Below, in pieces: positions 53,237 to 63,141 of a stretch of DNA of 64,000 nt. Position 1 is the stretch's first letter. The number at the start of each line of letters is the position of its first letter. This DNA is from Streptomyces sp. SLBN-118 (GTDB lineage Bacteria; Actinomycetota; Actinomycetes; Streptomycetales; Streptomycetaceae): positions 248,001-312,000 of the forward strand of contig NZ_VFNP01000002.1 of NCBI RefSeq assembly GCF_006715635.1, written 5' to 3'. Made by a program: the position numbers and the translations under genes. A model generated the notes under the pieces. The model did no database searches and was not told the origin of the DNA. It saw only the letters and a list, made by a program, of their open reading frames with translations.

Positions 53237-53647
53237 TCAGCCGGTGATGGTCCGCGAGTCCACCCGGACGTTGCCACCCGCTTGCTTGGTGATGTAGCCG
53301 CGGGTCATGTACTTCGATCCGGAGACCCGTCGGCTCTCACACGACCAACTCTTGGTCTGCAGCGCGGAGAACGTCTCCACGCGCGCGCCCTTGCAGATGC
53401 TGACGCTGCCGTTGATGTACCGGAACGTGGTCACCTGGGTCTTCTGCGTCCGGTCAATCAGGTTGCGGACATAGTGCCGGTGCTTGATCTTGGTCCCGCT
53501 CTCGGTGATGACGCAGGCCCGCTGCTGAAAGTTCTCCACCTGCTTCCAGGCGGTGCAATACGTGGCCGCCTGCGCCGGACTGGCGCCGAACGCCAGCATC
53601 CCCGAGGCCACCATCATGCCCGCCAACGTGACACGCGCTAACCGCAT
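53237..53647 (-). CDS. Small secreted protein of unknown function
   Basis: A 136-residue protein from ATG 53647. Signal peptide MRLARVTLAGMMVASGMLAF to SPAQA. The mature part has four Cys (TYCTAW, RACVIT, SICKGAR, SWSCESR), suggesting two disulphides, and is basic and Thr/Lys rich. It contains no known enzymatic motif. It may be a small extracellular binding protein or toxin-like protein. Monocistronic. Confidence 0.65.
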   Translation of the reverse strand: MRLARVTLAGMMVASGMLAFGASPAQAATYCTAWKQVENFQQRACVITESGTKIKHRHYVRNLIDRTQKTQVTTFRYINGSVSICKGARVETFSALQTKSWSCESRRVSGSKYMTRGYITKQAGGNVRVDSRTITG

Positions 53648-54452
53648 CGACGTTCCCCCTCTTCTTGCTTCTTGCCAACAGTCGTCTGCTCACAAAGATC
53701 GTGCCTCACACTGGACCTGTCAACGACACAATGACATCAGCCGGGTGGACGGCCAGAGCGAACCGTCGGGCGCCGTACCCGGGCCAACCTCCTTTCCCGC
53801 TCGCGCACTTCAGCGCAGACGACGCGCCGCGCGGCGAGGGCGGCAGGATCCGGGGCATGCCCGGAAATGACTGCACCATGGCCGGATGTCACCGAGGGCG
53901 CCTGCTCCCGTACAGTCCGTGGTGCCAGTGCTCCGTCACGGCCGAGCAACAGCGGTTCACCAGGAGAAGATCACGGACCCCGAAGCCCGCCTCGCCTCCC
54001 TTTCCCACGTTCCCGGAACAGGGCGGCCGGTCCCCGAAGCCGAGCTTGGACTCGTGCAGCGGTGGCGCTCCGGAGGAGGTGAACTGGTCAGGTGCTGTCC
54101 CACGTGCGCGAGTCGTCCGGCAGCATCGCCGCGTTCCGCCTCGGACCGACTCCCACGGGCGCCGCCCGTATCGAGTCCTCCTGGTCAAGCCTGCCCGGCC
54201 GCCGCGCGCTGCTCGCCGACGCGAACCACTGGGCGCTTACCGACTACGGCTCGCTCGTCGCGTGGCTCCAGACCACCGGTCTCGTGACAGCGACGGCGCG
54301 GGCCGCGCTCGTTGGCTCCGGCGACCCGGTGGTGACGCTCGCTGAGGTACGGCGCCGGGTGGGGACCTTTTCGCCCGCCATCTGTTGTAGCGGGACCATG
54401 AGCAGGCGGCGCTAGGCTCCGGCTGTGCCGGTGGAGTTTCCATTGGGGCGCG
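53648..54452. other. Intergenic region, 805 bp
   Basis: Contains an open plus-strand frame (54092-54415; LADANHWALTDYGSLVAWLQ) with protein-like sequence but no family I recognise. The rest holds overlapping low-quality frames. Confidence 0.4.
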
Positions 54453-55121
54453 TCATTCCGTTCGCTTCGCAGTTCCCTCCCCGGGAGTGTGCCCGACAGA
54501 GTGCAGAAGTCTGCTGGAATACCGATCGATGATGTGTTCCACGGCGAACGTCGGCTGGGAGGACAGGGCTTGGTCAAGAGTGAGCCAGAGGGGCGCCTCG
54601 CCCTCCTCGTTCACGGTCAGTTCCCCTTGGGCTCCGGCTGCCCGGTGGTCGTCGACGTCCAGCAGATAGGCGTGCCAACGATGGGCGTCGGAGCCCCTCC
54701 TGCACACGTCTCCGTTGAGATGCTCGTCCACAACGAGCCTGAGGTTCCCGTGCGCGTCGGGGATTCCTACTTCCTCCCAGAGCTCCCGCGCTGCCGCGCG
54801 CTTGGCGTCCTCTCCGCGTTCGACATGACCTGCGGGTACCGTCAGACGGTAGGGGAAGGCAGTTCTCTGGAAGAAGAGAAATCTCCCCCGTGGGTCCCGT
54901 ACGAATACGCCTGCACTCTCATGCCAGTACTCGCCGTCTGAATCGGTCCACCAGCAGATGCGGGGATCGACGACGACGGCTCTTTCGGCCTCGCGGCCGC
55001 ACGAACCGCAGATACACCGCTTCCTTCCCTCCACGAAGATCCATTCGACGGTTTCCGCGTGGCAGTACAGGCAGTACTCGCCATAGGTGTCGTCCCGCAG
55101 CGGGAGGAAGTCGATTTTCAT
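54453..55121 (-). CDS. NUDIX hydrolase with N-terminal zinc ribbon
   Basis: A 222-residue protein from ATG 55121 (MKIDFLPL), with GGGAG 5 bp upstream. N-terminal Cys pairs (YCLYC and CICGSC) form a zinc ribbon, as in NADH pyrophosphatase-type NUDIX proteins. The NUDIX box runs from GHVERGE through RELWEEVGI, with the catalytic Glu cluster intact. Typical strands on both sides (YRLTVPAGH; HRWHAYLLDVDD) follow. Substrate unknown. It is 70 bp from the end of an MFS gene and with it and a GTP cyclohydrolase forms a same-strand cluster. Confidence 0.82.
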   Translation of the reverse strand: MKIDFLPLRDDTYGEYCLYCHAETVEWIFVEGRKRCICGSCGREAERAVVVDPRICWWTDSDGEYWHESAGVFVRDPRGRFLFFQRTAFPYRLTVPAGHVERGEDAKRAAARELWEEVGIPDAHGNLRLVVDEHLNGDVCRRGSDAHRWHAYLLDVDDHRAAGAQGELTVNEEGEAPLWLTLDQALSSQPTFAVEHIIDRYSSRLLHSVGHTPGEGTAKRTE

Positions 55122-55190
55122 CCTGCTCCCTTTCAAGGAGAAGGCCGCTGTCAGCCGTATGGCATTGGGGGCCCCACAGCCGTGGCTCGG

Positions 55191-56495
55191 TCAGATTCTG
55201 TTGCGGTTGGGCCTGCTGACGTCCAGCGCCTTCCGCAGGGGCTCCGATTCCTCTCCCACGTCCACACGGTCCTGTGCATCGAGCGACCGGGCCACGCCGT
55301 GCGCAGTGCCGGTCCCGGACGTGCGGGCGCCCGGCAGCAGAAGAACTGTGCCAAGTCCGCCGAAGACAAAGGTCGCGGCAGCGACAGCGCCCCATCCCGC
55401 CGCAGCGATGGCCACGCCGAACACCGGCGGTCCCATCAGCATTCCCACACTGCCGAGTTGGTTGAGGATGCCATTGGCGACATCGACATCCTCAGCCCGG
55501 CTCACCGCGGCGGGGACGGCGGCGAAGACTGCCGAGATCAGCAGTCCGTCGACGAGGAGAACAAGGGTGGCGGCGCCACCGCTGACCGCGAGTGGGAATT
55601 CGGCCGAGAAAGCGGGGAGGCAGGCCACCGGCATCAGTGCACCCAGCGGGACGAGCGAGGAGAGAGCCAAACCGCGCCGCAGCAACCAGCTGGCGGCAAG
55701 CCCCCCGACCGCACTCCCCAGACAGACGAGTGCCACCAAGGTCCCGGCCGCTGTCGGCGTTACCTCTCGGCGCTCGGTGAGAAAGAGCGGGAGGACCATC
55801 ACCACAGCGACGCCGACCAGCGACAGGCTTCCGTACGCCGCGCCGAGCCTCAGCGCCCCCTTCCAGGCGCCGACTGCGCGATAAGGGTGCTGCACGGGCG
55901 CTCTCGGCAGCCGAGGCAGGACGGCGGTGAGCACTCCCGCCATGATCAACGGACCGAGCGCCGTGAGGGCCAGCCATCGGTTCCACGTCCACCGGGATGC
56001 CAGGACTCCGCCCGCGGCCGCGGTTATGGCCAGGCCCATAGGAACGCATGTACCCCACAACGCGAGCGCCGCCGATCGGATACCGCCCCGCGTCACGCGG
56101 GTGAGAACGACCGGACCCGCGACGAACACCAGAAGGTAGCCGACACCTTCCGCGATACGCGACCCCAGCAGCATGCCCCAGGATCCGGCGGTCGCCCCGG
56201 CGACGGTAGCAACCGACATGACGAACAGGCCCCAGGACAGAGCCCGGTGGGCGCCGAGGCGCCGGATCCACCATCCCGCCGGGATGCCGAGGACGGCGCT
56301 CACGGCCGTAATGCTCGATGTGGCCCAGGCGAGCTCACCGGTTGACAACCCCAGTGACGAACGCAGGGCGGCTCCCGCCGGTGAGACGGCCCCCAGGCCG
56401 ACTGCCGCCAGCACGCCGGCGAACCACGTCGCCACAACGTATTTCCAGGGTGACGTCGACACGCGTCGGTGACTGCCCCTCTTCCTGTCACTCAC
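55191..56495 (-). CDS. MFS transporter
   Basis: A 434-residue protein; GTG 56495 (VSDRKRGS) has AAGGAG 7 bp upstream and is preferred to the longer frame. About 12 hydrophobic segments. The A-loop appears as GIPAGWWIRRLGAHRALSWG, and WATSSITAVSAVLGI precedes it. RIAEGVGYLLVFVAGPVVL is the family TM5 region. The pattern resembles nitrate/sialate or drug-type MFS proteins; the substrate is not determined. Between NUDIX and GTP cyclohydrolase genes on the same strand. Confidence 0.85.
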   Translation of the reverse strand: MSDRKRGSHRRVSTSPWKYVVATWFAGVLAAVGLGAVSPAGAALRSSLGLSTGELAWATSSITAVSAVLGIPAGWWIRRLGAHRALSWGLFVMSVATVAGATAGSWGMLLGSRIAEGVGYLLVFVAGPVVLTRVTRGGIRSAALALWGTCVPMGLAITAAAGGVLASRWTWNRWLALTALGPLIMAGVLTAVLPRLPRAPVQHPYRAVGAWKGALRLGAAYGSLSLVGVAVVMVLPLFLTERREVTPTAAGTLVALVCLGSAVGGLAASWLLRRGLALSSLVPLGALMPVACLPAFSAEFPLAVSGGAATLVLLVDGLLISAVFAAVPAAVSRAEDVDVANGILNQLGSVGMLMGPPVFGVAIAAAGWGAVAAATFVFGGLGTVLLLPGARTSGTGTAHGVARSLDAQDRVDVGEESEPLRKALDVSRPNRNRI

Positions 56496-56617
56496 AGGTT
56501 TCTCCTTGTGGTGCCTGACCTGCTGGTCCCGCACGGCGCTCGTGCAGGGCCGGGACCGGACCGGTGCCGCGTGGCGGAAGGGTCGATGCTGAACACCTCC
56601 CGCCACGCGAGTGCGGA

Positions 56618-57151
56618 TCAGTCGTCCAGGCCGAACTTGGCCATCAGCTCCTGATGGCCCGCCACATATGAGGTGTCGGTGATTACGGTCTGGTCGGAAG
56701 GACCACGGCTGCACATGCAGAGGTGGCGGCTACGGGAGGTGACTCGCACGGCTTTTGCTCCGCCGGAGGACATGATCTCTTCAGCGATGTCCTTGACGAG
56801 GTACTCCTGGATTTGGAAGCGCCGGCTGAACGCCTGGACCAGACGAGGGAATTTCCCAAGTCCGAGAATGCGGTCACCGGGGACGTAGGAGATGTTGACC
56901 TTCCCGAAGAACGGCAGGAAGTGGTGGGCGCAGATCGAGAAGAAGTTGTTCTCCTGGACACGCACCACGCCGGTGTGCTCGCCGTTCACCAGGCAGGTGG
57001 TCTTGAGGATCTTTGAGGTGTCGATCTCATAGCCGCTCAGCAGCTCGCGGTAGGCCCGGACGATGCGGTCCTCGCACTCCGGGCCGCTGTACCAGCCGAG
57101 TGCTCTCGTGTCGGTGGTTACATTAGTTTTGAGCCATTCTTCAATGGTCAC
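56618..57151 (-). CDS. GTP cyclohydrolase I-family protein
   Basis: A 177-residue protein from GTG 57151 with GGAGG 8 bp upstream. Zinc and catalytic residues: Cys74 and His77 in FFSICAHHFLPF, Cys145 in RSRHLCMCSRG. Other landmarks are GKVNISYVPGDRILGLGKFP, RLVQAFSRRFQIQE and KAVRVTSRSRH. It hydrolyses GTP to dihydroneopterin triphosphate if canonical. The family also feeds 7-deazapurine and pterin natural products. With the MFS and NUDIX genes on the same strand, it could start a small pterin- or deazapurine-like pathway, the NUDIX enzyme removing pyrophosphate. That link is inference. Confidence 0.88.
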   Translation of the reverse strand: MTIEEWLKTNVTTDTRALGWYSGPECEDRIVRAYRELLSGYEIDTSKILKTTCLVNGEHTGVVRVQENNFFSICAHHFLPFFGKVNISYVPGDRILGLGKFPRLVQAFSRRFQIQEYLVKDIAEEIMSSGGAKAVRVTSRSRHLCMCSRGPSDQTVITDTSYVAGHQELMAKFGLDD

Positions 57152-57696
57152 CTGCGGCCTCCATTCCCACTTCCACCAAGGGCTCCGAACCCGGTGGAGT
57201 TATTTCACTATCCACCCAGTCGTATTCAAAGAGAACATCGCCCGCTTGGCTGACACTCGATCAGCCCAATGTGCGGGTGATATGGCAATACTCAAGTATT
57301 CAAATCCGCCGGGAAAATAAACGTTTCCCCTGTGCTTGAACCAGGTGAGTAGCGGGAACCCAGCGCCCGAATGACAGAGAATAACCACCTGTTGAGCGCC
57401 GGAGCACGGCCCGCTCATTCTGCCCGTCGTGCCATGTCTCAACACTGCGCCCCCCGGGCGGTCCGGCACTCGGGGAGCGGAGCCGGCCGACATAATGAGT
57501 TCTCGGAACGCGTCAACACGACGAGGTGCTACGGCTGAAGCTGTTCGAGTCCCCTTGCGTCGGGCGTTCCCACCGTGCCCGACCAGCCCGGACTCAGGGG
57601 CCGTTGAGACCCCGCTGCAGGCCCCGGCGGTTCCCAGTCAGCTGGACCCACGTGGTGCACTCCCCATAGCCTTCGACCACGCCGATTCGAGGAACG
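57152..57696. other. Intergenic region, 545 bp
   Basis: Promoter side of the GTP cyclohydrolase gene, noticeably more AT-rich near 57195-57320 than the surroundings. No gene or repeat is recognised. Confidence 0.5.
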
Positions 57697-58353
57697 TTGA
57701 CCCCGTACTCCCTGGCCTTCTACACAGACGTCGTCACCACCGGCACCGTGCTCGGCGTGCACCCCACGGACTCTCCCGACCGCGTCACCGAGGTCCTCGG
57801 GTCGGACTTCGCCGAGAACCGCTTCGGCGACCACAGCATGTTCCGTGACTACGGCCTGGCCGAGTTCTCCTGGGACCGCGCTTCCGCCGACCTCCCCTGG
57901 TCGGGCCACCACTTCACCTTGCAGGTGCACAGGCTCGCGTACGGGGGACGCACCCTCGTCAACGACGGGCTCCGGGCCCGGTACGGGCGGTTCACCCCAA
58001 GGCTTCGGTTCGAGAAGTTGCAGCGCCTACTGCAGCGCCGCGGCATCACTTTGCTGGAGATCCCGGAGAGCTCGGCGAACGCACCGTACTACCGCACGTT
58101 CTGGCAGCCCGACTCCCAGGTGGCCGTCTCTGTCATCGGCACCTACGGCGAGTACAGCACACCCGCCAAGCTACGGGTCGGCGACTTATACAGCATCCAT
58201 GCCCCGATGACTGCCGACGAAGTGGAGTGGCGGAGGGCGCGGGTCGGGTGGCACGGGCCGCCGTGGAAGGCTCCCGGTCAGCGCCCCGCCAGGCGGGACC
58301 CGGATCGTGTGCCCCGGCGAGGTGCTGACGATCACCTGGCGGGGAAGTCATGA
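57697..58353 (+). CDS. Conserved hypothetical protein
   Basis: A 218-residue protein from TTG 57697 with GAGGAA upstream. Well-formed sequence: SLAFYTDVVTTGTVLGVHPT, RFGDHSMFRDYGLAEFSWDR, GHHFTLQVHRLAYGGRTLVN, then the basic RFEKLQRLLQRRGITLLEIP and VSVIGTYGEYSTPAKLRVGD. The last 30 residues are Arg/Pro-rich. It resembles small actinobacterial proteins of the polymorphic-toxin immunity type in composition, but no family is certain. Monocistronic. Confidence 0.6.
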   Translation: MTPYSLAFYTDVVTTGTVLGVHPTDSPDRVTEVLGSDFAENRFGDHSMFRDYGLAEFSWDRASADLPWSGHHFTLQVHRLAYGGRTLVNDGLRARYGRFTPRLRFEKLQRLLQRRGITLLEIPESSANAPYYRTFWQPDSQVAVSVIGTYGEYSTPAKLRVGDLYSIHAPMTADEVEWRRARVGWHGPPWKAPGQRPARRDPDRVPRRGADDHLAGKS

Positions 58354-58389
58354 TGTGTCGACACTGATTTCTTGAACGGACGGCTGCAT

Positions 58390-59010
58390 GTGAGCACTAC
58401 CCCAACCGAACTACCCACCGGGCGTACGCCGGGCCGTACCTGGACGGTGCGGCTGACCGGCCACGCCGACCGGACAGCCACTGTCTCTTGCTCCACGGGC
58501 GCCTGCACCATGCCACCGCGGTCCCGGGACGTCGCCGCACTGCGCCGCTTCGCCGCCCTGCACGCCGCCTCCCACGCCAAAGCCGCCCGGGTGCGGGAGC
58601 GGGCCACCTGCCAGTGCTGGGCACACAGTTGCGCCGCACACGAGGGCATGCGCGTTCACTGCTCCGGCAGCACCGTGCTCGTTCTGCGACACGACCCGGC
58701 CGTCGCCTGCGTGTGGCACCTCGCCGAAGTGTGCGCCGCCTGCGCAAAAGTCATGACCCACAGCCGCGTCGTCGGCCTGCCCGCACCAACTGCCCGGCCG
58801 GACACAGCGGCACCGGAGCGGCGACCAGAGCGCAGTGAGCGGGCCGGGCAGCGCGCCCCGGCACCCGCCGCAACCGCCGCACCTGCTCCGGTGGCGGTCG
58901 GGTTCTCCTCCCCCACGCCCACCGGCGGAGACGAGGCTCCACACCGTGCCCCGGGGCAGGCCAGGCGCGGCCGGCGACACGGCGCTCCACGCCGCGGTCA
59001 GCGCCGCTGA
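58390..59010 (+). CDS. Cys-rich hypothetical protein
   Basis: About 206 residues from GTG 58390 (TTG 58372 possible). The N-terminal half is Cys/His-rich: TVSCSTGACTMPPRSRDVAA, ATCQCWAHSCAAHEG and LAEVCAACAKVMTHSRVV. The C-terminal third is a low-complexity Ala/Pro/Arg stretch. This type of protein is often found on Streptomyces plasmids and integrated elements. Metal binding is likely, function unknown. Confidence 0.6.
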   Translation: MSTTPTELPTGRTPGRTWTVRLTGHADRTATVSCSTGACTMPPRSRDVAALRRFAALHAASHAKAARVRERATCQCWAHSCAAHEGMRVHCSGSTVLVLRHDPAVACVWHLAEVCAACAKVMTHSRVVGLPAPTARPDTAAPERRPERSERAGQRAPAPAATAAPAPVAVGFSSPTPTGGDEAPHRAPGQARRGRRHGAPRRGQRR

Positions 59011-59081
59011 CGCCCAGCAGGGCCCAGCAGTGACGTCACTTCCGGGCCCTGCTCCTGGTGCGTGAGTTGAACGCGGGGCGG

Positions 59082-59690
59082 TCAGGAGGCTGCCGCGGCA
59101 GCCTCCTCGGCCGGCCCGGACGCGGCGGGTGCCGCATCAGGCCTGGCCGTGTAGTAGACGGTCGATCCCTGCTTGACCCGGTCGACGCGGCCTCGGGCCA
59201 CCAGACGCTCGGTGGTGGTGCGCACGAGGTTGTCGTTGACGTTCCGGCCGGGGTTCGCGTCGGCGACAGCCTTCGCGATCTCGCGTGCAGTGCGCGGCTC
59301 GCTCTGACCACTGAGGTGGGCATGGATCAGTTCGGTCAGCGCCGGCCCCTTGTCCGCACCGGTATTGGCTGCCTTCGCCCCGCCCTTGGCGGTCATGGTC
59401 TTCTTCGCGGAAGCGTTCTTCGCAACTGGCTTCTTCGCGACCTCCTCCTTCGCAACTGCAGCGGTCTTCTTCGCCGCCTTGCGGGGTGCGGGCACCCCTC
59501 CGGTGGTGTCGCCCAGGGCGGCGCTCACACCTTCCAGCAGGGCGTGATCGTTCTCCAGGGCGGCGAGTTGGGCTTGCAGTGTTCCGATCTCCGCACGGAT
59601 GCGGTCCTGCTCGGCGGTGTTCTCCGCAAGGTCGGCGGCAACCTTGCCGGCGTACGCGGCCTTGAGGGTGGTGTTCTCCTGCACGGTCAT
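59082..59690 (-). CDS. Coiled-coil/Lys-rich/winged-helix DNA-binding protein
   Basis: A 202-residue protein from ATG 59690. Residues 1-60 form a coiled coil (DRIRAEIGTLQAQLAALEND). Residues 60-110 are Ala/Lys-rich, resembling a histone H1-like tail (KAAKKTAAVAKEEVAKKPVA). Residues 115-180 form a winged helix with LTELIHAHLSGQSEPRTARE and LVRTTTERLVARGRVDRVKQ. This composite suggests a nucleoid-associated or gene-silencing protein. The neighbouring Cys-rich gene points to a mobile-element setting. Confidence 0.7.
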   Translation of the reverse strand: MTVQENTTLKAAYAGKVAADLAENTAEQDRIRAEIGTLQAQLAALENDHALLEGVSAALGDTTGGVPAPRKAAKKTAAVAKEEVAKKPVAKNASAKKTMTAKGGAKAANTGADKGPALTELIHAHLSGQSEPRTAREIAKAVADANPGRNVNDNLVRTTTERLVARGRVDRVKQGSTVYYTARPDAAPAASGPAEEAAAAAS

Positions 59691-60141
59691 GTGAGGGCTC
59701 CCTTGTGTGCGGGGTGTTGGGTGGGGACTTTAGATCACATGTCTGCGCGCGTGCGAGGGTTCGGGCAACACATCACCCCTGCAGGACCCTGGCAGGAGCC
59801 GGTCACCCGCATCCGCCGTCGGCCCCGACCAGGACCTGCTACAGACTCCGCGGACCTCATGGGCAAGCCCGGCGAACCGAGCGTACGGTGCCCCCGCACC
59901 TCAGGTGGGCGACGACGATCAAGGCCTGACGCCTGCGGCGCCTGACCAGACAGACGTCCCCGTCACTGCTTGAACCACGACTACTCAACCCGGCAGCGAC
60001 CAGCCACTCTGACGCAGTATGCTCCGGCATCTACCGCGTGCGCGGCGGGACGGCATCCAAGCGCTCCCGTGTGCGGGTCTGAAGACAGGCGGACGGTACG
60101 AACCCCGGGGCATCGCTTTCCTCGGCATCACCGCAGGTTGT
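59691..60141. other. Intergenic region, 451 bp
   Basis: No recognisable gene, repeat or strong terminator. Confidence 0.5.
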
Positions 60142-61077
60142 TCAGTGCGCGATCGAGTCGATCAGCTCCCGAGCGCCTTGGCGCAGCAGGGTGACGGCGA
60201 CAGAGGTGCCCAGGGTGGCGGGGTCGAGGGGTCCGGCCCATTCGTGGGCGTTGAGGACGGTCTTGCCGTCGGGGGTGAAGACGCAGGCCCGCAGGGAGAG
60301 GTCGCCGTTGCGGTGAGCCTTGGCGTACCCGGCGATCGGGCTGTTGCAGTGGCCTTGGAGGACGTGGAGGAACATGCGTTCCGCAGTGGTCTCGCGGTGG
60401 GTGTCGGGGTCACCGAGGCCGCTGACGGTGTCGATCAGTTCGGTGTCGTCTTCGCGGCACTGCAGGGCCAGGATGCCTGCGCCGATCGGCGGGCACATCA
60501 CCTCGGGTGAAAGGATCTCGCTGATCACGTCGGTGCGGCCGATGCGCTCCAGGCCGGAGACGGCGAGGAGGAGGGCGTCGGCTTCGCCGGCGGCGAGCTT
60601 GTCCAGGCGTCGGTTGGCGTTGCCGCGGAACGGCACACAGTCAAGGTGGGGGTGGGAAGCGGCAAGTTGGGCGACGCGTCGGACGGAGGAGGTGCCGATC
60701 CTCGTCCCGGCCGGGAGCTGATCGAGGGTGAGCCCCCCAGGGTGGATGAGGGCATCGCGGATGTCGTCACGCTTGAGGAACGCAGCGAAGACCGTGCCGG
60801 CGGGCAGGGGCCGGTCGGCGGGTACGTCCTTGACGCAGTGCACCGCAAGGTCCGCCTCCCCGGCGAGCAGGGCCGCGTCGACCTCCTTGGTGAATGCGCC
60901 CTTGCCTTCCACCTGAGAGAGGTCGCCCATCCACTTGTCACCGGTCGTCTTGACGGGGACGACCTCGGTGCGGATGCCGGGGTGGAGCGCGGCCAGGTCG
61001 GTGCGCACGCGCTCAACTTGGGCCAGGGCCATGGGCGAGTCACGGGAGACGATACGGATGAGCTCAGGGGCGGACAT
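60142..61077 (-). CDS. hemC: Hydroxymethylbilane synthase (HemC-like)
   Basis: A 311-residue protein from ATG 61077 ([20 protein letters not shown]). Family landmarks: [33 protein letters not shown] with the catalytic Asp (Ser replaced by Cys), [25 protein letters not shown], and the dipyrromethane-cofactor Cys in [14 protein letters not shown]. Known role: it joins four porphobilinogen units into hydroxymethylbilane for haem and cobalamin. No other hem gene is adjacent, so this is probably a second, stand-alone copy, perhaps linked to a specialised tetrapyrrole or simply duplicated. Confidence 0.88.
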   Translation of the reverse strand: MSAPELIRIVSRDSPMALAQVERVRTDLAALHPGIRTEVVPVKTTGDKWMGDLSQVEGKGAFTKEVDAALLAGEADLAVHCVKDVPADRPLPAGTVFAAFLKRDDIRDALIHPGGLTLDQLPAGTRIGTSSVRRVAQLAASHPHLDCVPFRGNANRRLDKLAAGEADALLLAVSGLERIGRTDVISEILSPEVMCPPIGAGILALQCREDDTELIDTVSGLGDPDTHRETTAERMFLHVLQGHCNSPIAGYAKAHRNGDLSLRACVFTPDGKTVLNAHEWAGPLDPATLGTSVAVTLLRQGARELIDSIAH

Positions 61078-62049
61078 GCCACCCACGATAGACCGTCAGA
61101 TCGGTGCGCATGTCACCAACCGGGACGCTCATCTCGGTGGTGCGGCGGCACGTCGCGGCTGAGCCTCCCGGTCTTCCGCACCCGGACCCTGCGCGAGGTG
61201 GAGCGCCGTCCGCACCGAACAAGTCTGACGCGTGCGACGTCGATGCCAAGGCGGGCGGTCCGGCGCAGAGGTACGTATGTGTCCCGTCCCGGTTGAGGAC
61301 CCCCAAAGCCCGCCTCCCGGAAATGCATTCGTTAAAAGCAGGCCGATTCGCGTAGCACCCGATGAACTGTTCGAAATTCCAGGGAACGCAAGAAGCCGCG
61401 CTGCACCTGTGCCGTGACCCGTGGAGAGGGGGTGTGAGCCGGAGCGTGCGCTCCAATGCGCCACTTCGCCATTCTTCTGCCCTTTCCAGGGAGTAGCTGC
61501 GCGGCTGCGGTTATGCGACTATCTGTCTGCGCAGGTGGAATGATCAGCAGAATCCGCCTGGCATTCGACCTAGTTGTTGCTCGAAAGAGGTGGGGGTGCA
61601 GCCGGCCCGAATGGCCGGTTCAGATCCCGGCGGTGGGCGCCCGGGGGGTGTCAGCGCCCAGCGATGTCGGTGTGATTCATCGCCGCAAGTCGGCGGGTGA
61701 CGCATGCAGATGCCGCTGGCGCCGAACGTGACTCCGTCCTGGCCCGTCGTTACCGCGGGAATCACTGTCATGAGGTCCTGTCGGCCTCCGCAGAAGGCGG
61801 AATGGCGTCGGCGCAAGGCTCTTTCTGCCGACGTGCCGACGTGCCTTGGTTGGCCAAGGCCGACTTCACTCAAGGTTCAAGCCCGTCATTGTCCGCGCCT
61901 GTGCTCGGACCGCGCGGGCCCCTTCGATGCGCTCCGCTCGGATCCGGCAGGAGACCAGGGCGCGCAAGCGCATCCCCATATTCCGCTCTCCCGCATTCCG
62001 GCACTGTCAGGTGCCGTGTGCCGCGCCAGAGGAAAGAAAGGGAAAGACA
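61078..62049. other. Intergenic region, 972 bp
   Basis: No supported gene; several short frames overlap (for example 61704-61850 with an antisense counterpart). The ribosome site of the next gene, GAAAGGGAAAG, is at its end. Confidence 0.45.
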
Positions 62050-63141
62050 ATGCACATGAGATTCTTGACGGTTCTCAGGGGGTGGGGCGCCCGAACGCTG
62101 GGCGCCCTGGTGACACTTGTGCTCAGCGCCGGCATGGTCGCTCTCGTGCCGTCCACCGCACACGCGGCGGCGAACCGGGGCTTCGCCTACGTTTGGGCGA
62201 ACCAGGCGTCCGCCCCGCTCAACACGCCCTACACGCCGTCCAGTCTCTACAGCAGGAATTCGACCGGTGGTGTGAACACGGTCGTCCGCACCGGTGTCGG
62301 CCAGTACACGGTACGGCTGCCGAAGCTGGGCCTGCTCGGCGGCACCGTGCACGTCACGGCGTACGGAGCGACCTCCCACTCCTGCAACGTGGCCTACTGG
62401 CTCCCGGTCGGTGACCGGCTCGACGTCCATGTACGGTGCTTCACCCCAAGCGGCTTCCGGGCCGACACAAGGTTCACCGCCAGTTTCGTGAACACCGCCT
62501 ATCCGGGCGGCCGTTTCGGCTATGTGTGGGCGAACCAGCCCAGCTCGGGCGCGTACACACCCTCCCCCACCTACCAGTTCAACTCGGCCGGTGCCACCAA
62601 CACCATCACCCGAAGCGGTGTGGGCCAGTACGCGGTACGACTTCCGGCGATCGGCTCCGCCACAGGGCATGTGCAGGTGACCGCGTACGGGGATGTGACA
62701 GCGCGCTGCAAAGTCGTCAACTGGTACCCCTCGGGGACCGCTCAGTTCGTCAACGTCCGCTGCTTCACCCTCCCTGGTGCACTGCGTGACACCAGGTTCA
62801 CGCTCACCTACACCCGCAACACCGGCCTCCTGCGCATCACGCCCGCGGCGTACGCCTGGGCAAACCAGCCGATCGCAGCCGCGTACTCGCCGGCCACGGC
62901 GTACCAGTACAACTCCAGCGGCAGCACCAACCGCATCACGCGGCACGGTGTCGGCCTCTACCGATTCCACACCCCCAACATGCCTCTGGGGTACGGCAAC
63001 GTGCAGGTGACGGCCTACGGAGGCGACTCCAAGCACTGCAAGGTCGACTACTGGACGCCGAGCACCGGCATCCAGGTTCGGTGCTTCACTGCCGCTGGAG
63101 CGCCGACAGACACGTACTACGACGTGTCGTTCGTACGGTAA
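62050..63141 (+). CDS. Secreted protein with three tandem ~115-residue repeats
   Basis: A 363-residue protein from ATG 62050. Signal peptide ending STAHAAA. Three repeats follow, starting about residues 40, 160 and 275. Each has AYVWANQ or YAWANQ, a Tyr-rich stretch (YTPSPTYQFNSAGATN), RSGVGQYAVRLP, HVTAYG with a Cys, then VRCFTxxG and an RFTxSF end. Each repeat therefore contributes two Cys, likely one disulphide. This is a repetitive beta-sandwich or propeller-like extracellular protein. It has no enzyme motif. A role in binding surfaces or polymers is inferred. Confidence 0.75.
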   Translation: MHMRFLTVLRGWGARTLGALVTLVLSAGMVALVPSTAHAAANRGFAYVWANQASAPLNTPYTPSSLYSRNSTGGVNTVVRTGVGQYTVRLPKLGLLGGTVHVTAYGATSHSCNVAYWLPVGDRLDVHVRCFTPSGFRADTRFTASFVNTAYPGGRFGYVWANQPSSGAYTPSPTYQFNSAGATNTITRSGVGQYAVRLPAIGSATGHVQVTAYGDVTARCKVVNWYPSGTAQFVNVRCFTLPGALRDTRFTLTYTRNTGLLRITPAAYAWANQPIAAAYSPATAYQYNSSGSTNRITRHGVGLYRFHTPNMPLGYGNVQVTAYGGDSKHCKVDYWTPSTGIQVRCFTAAGAPTDTYYDVSFVR

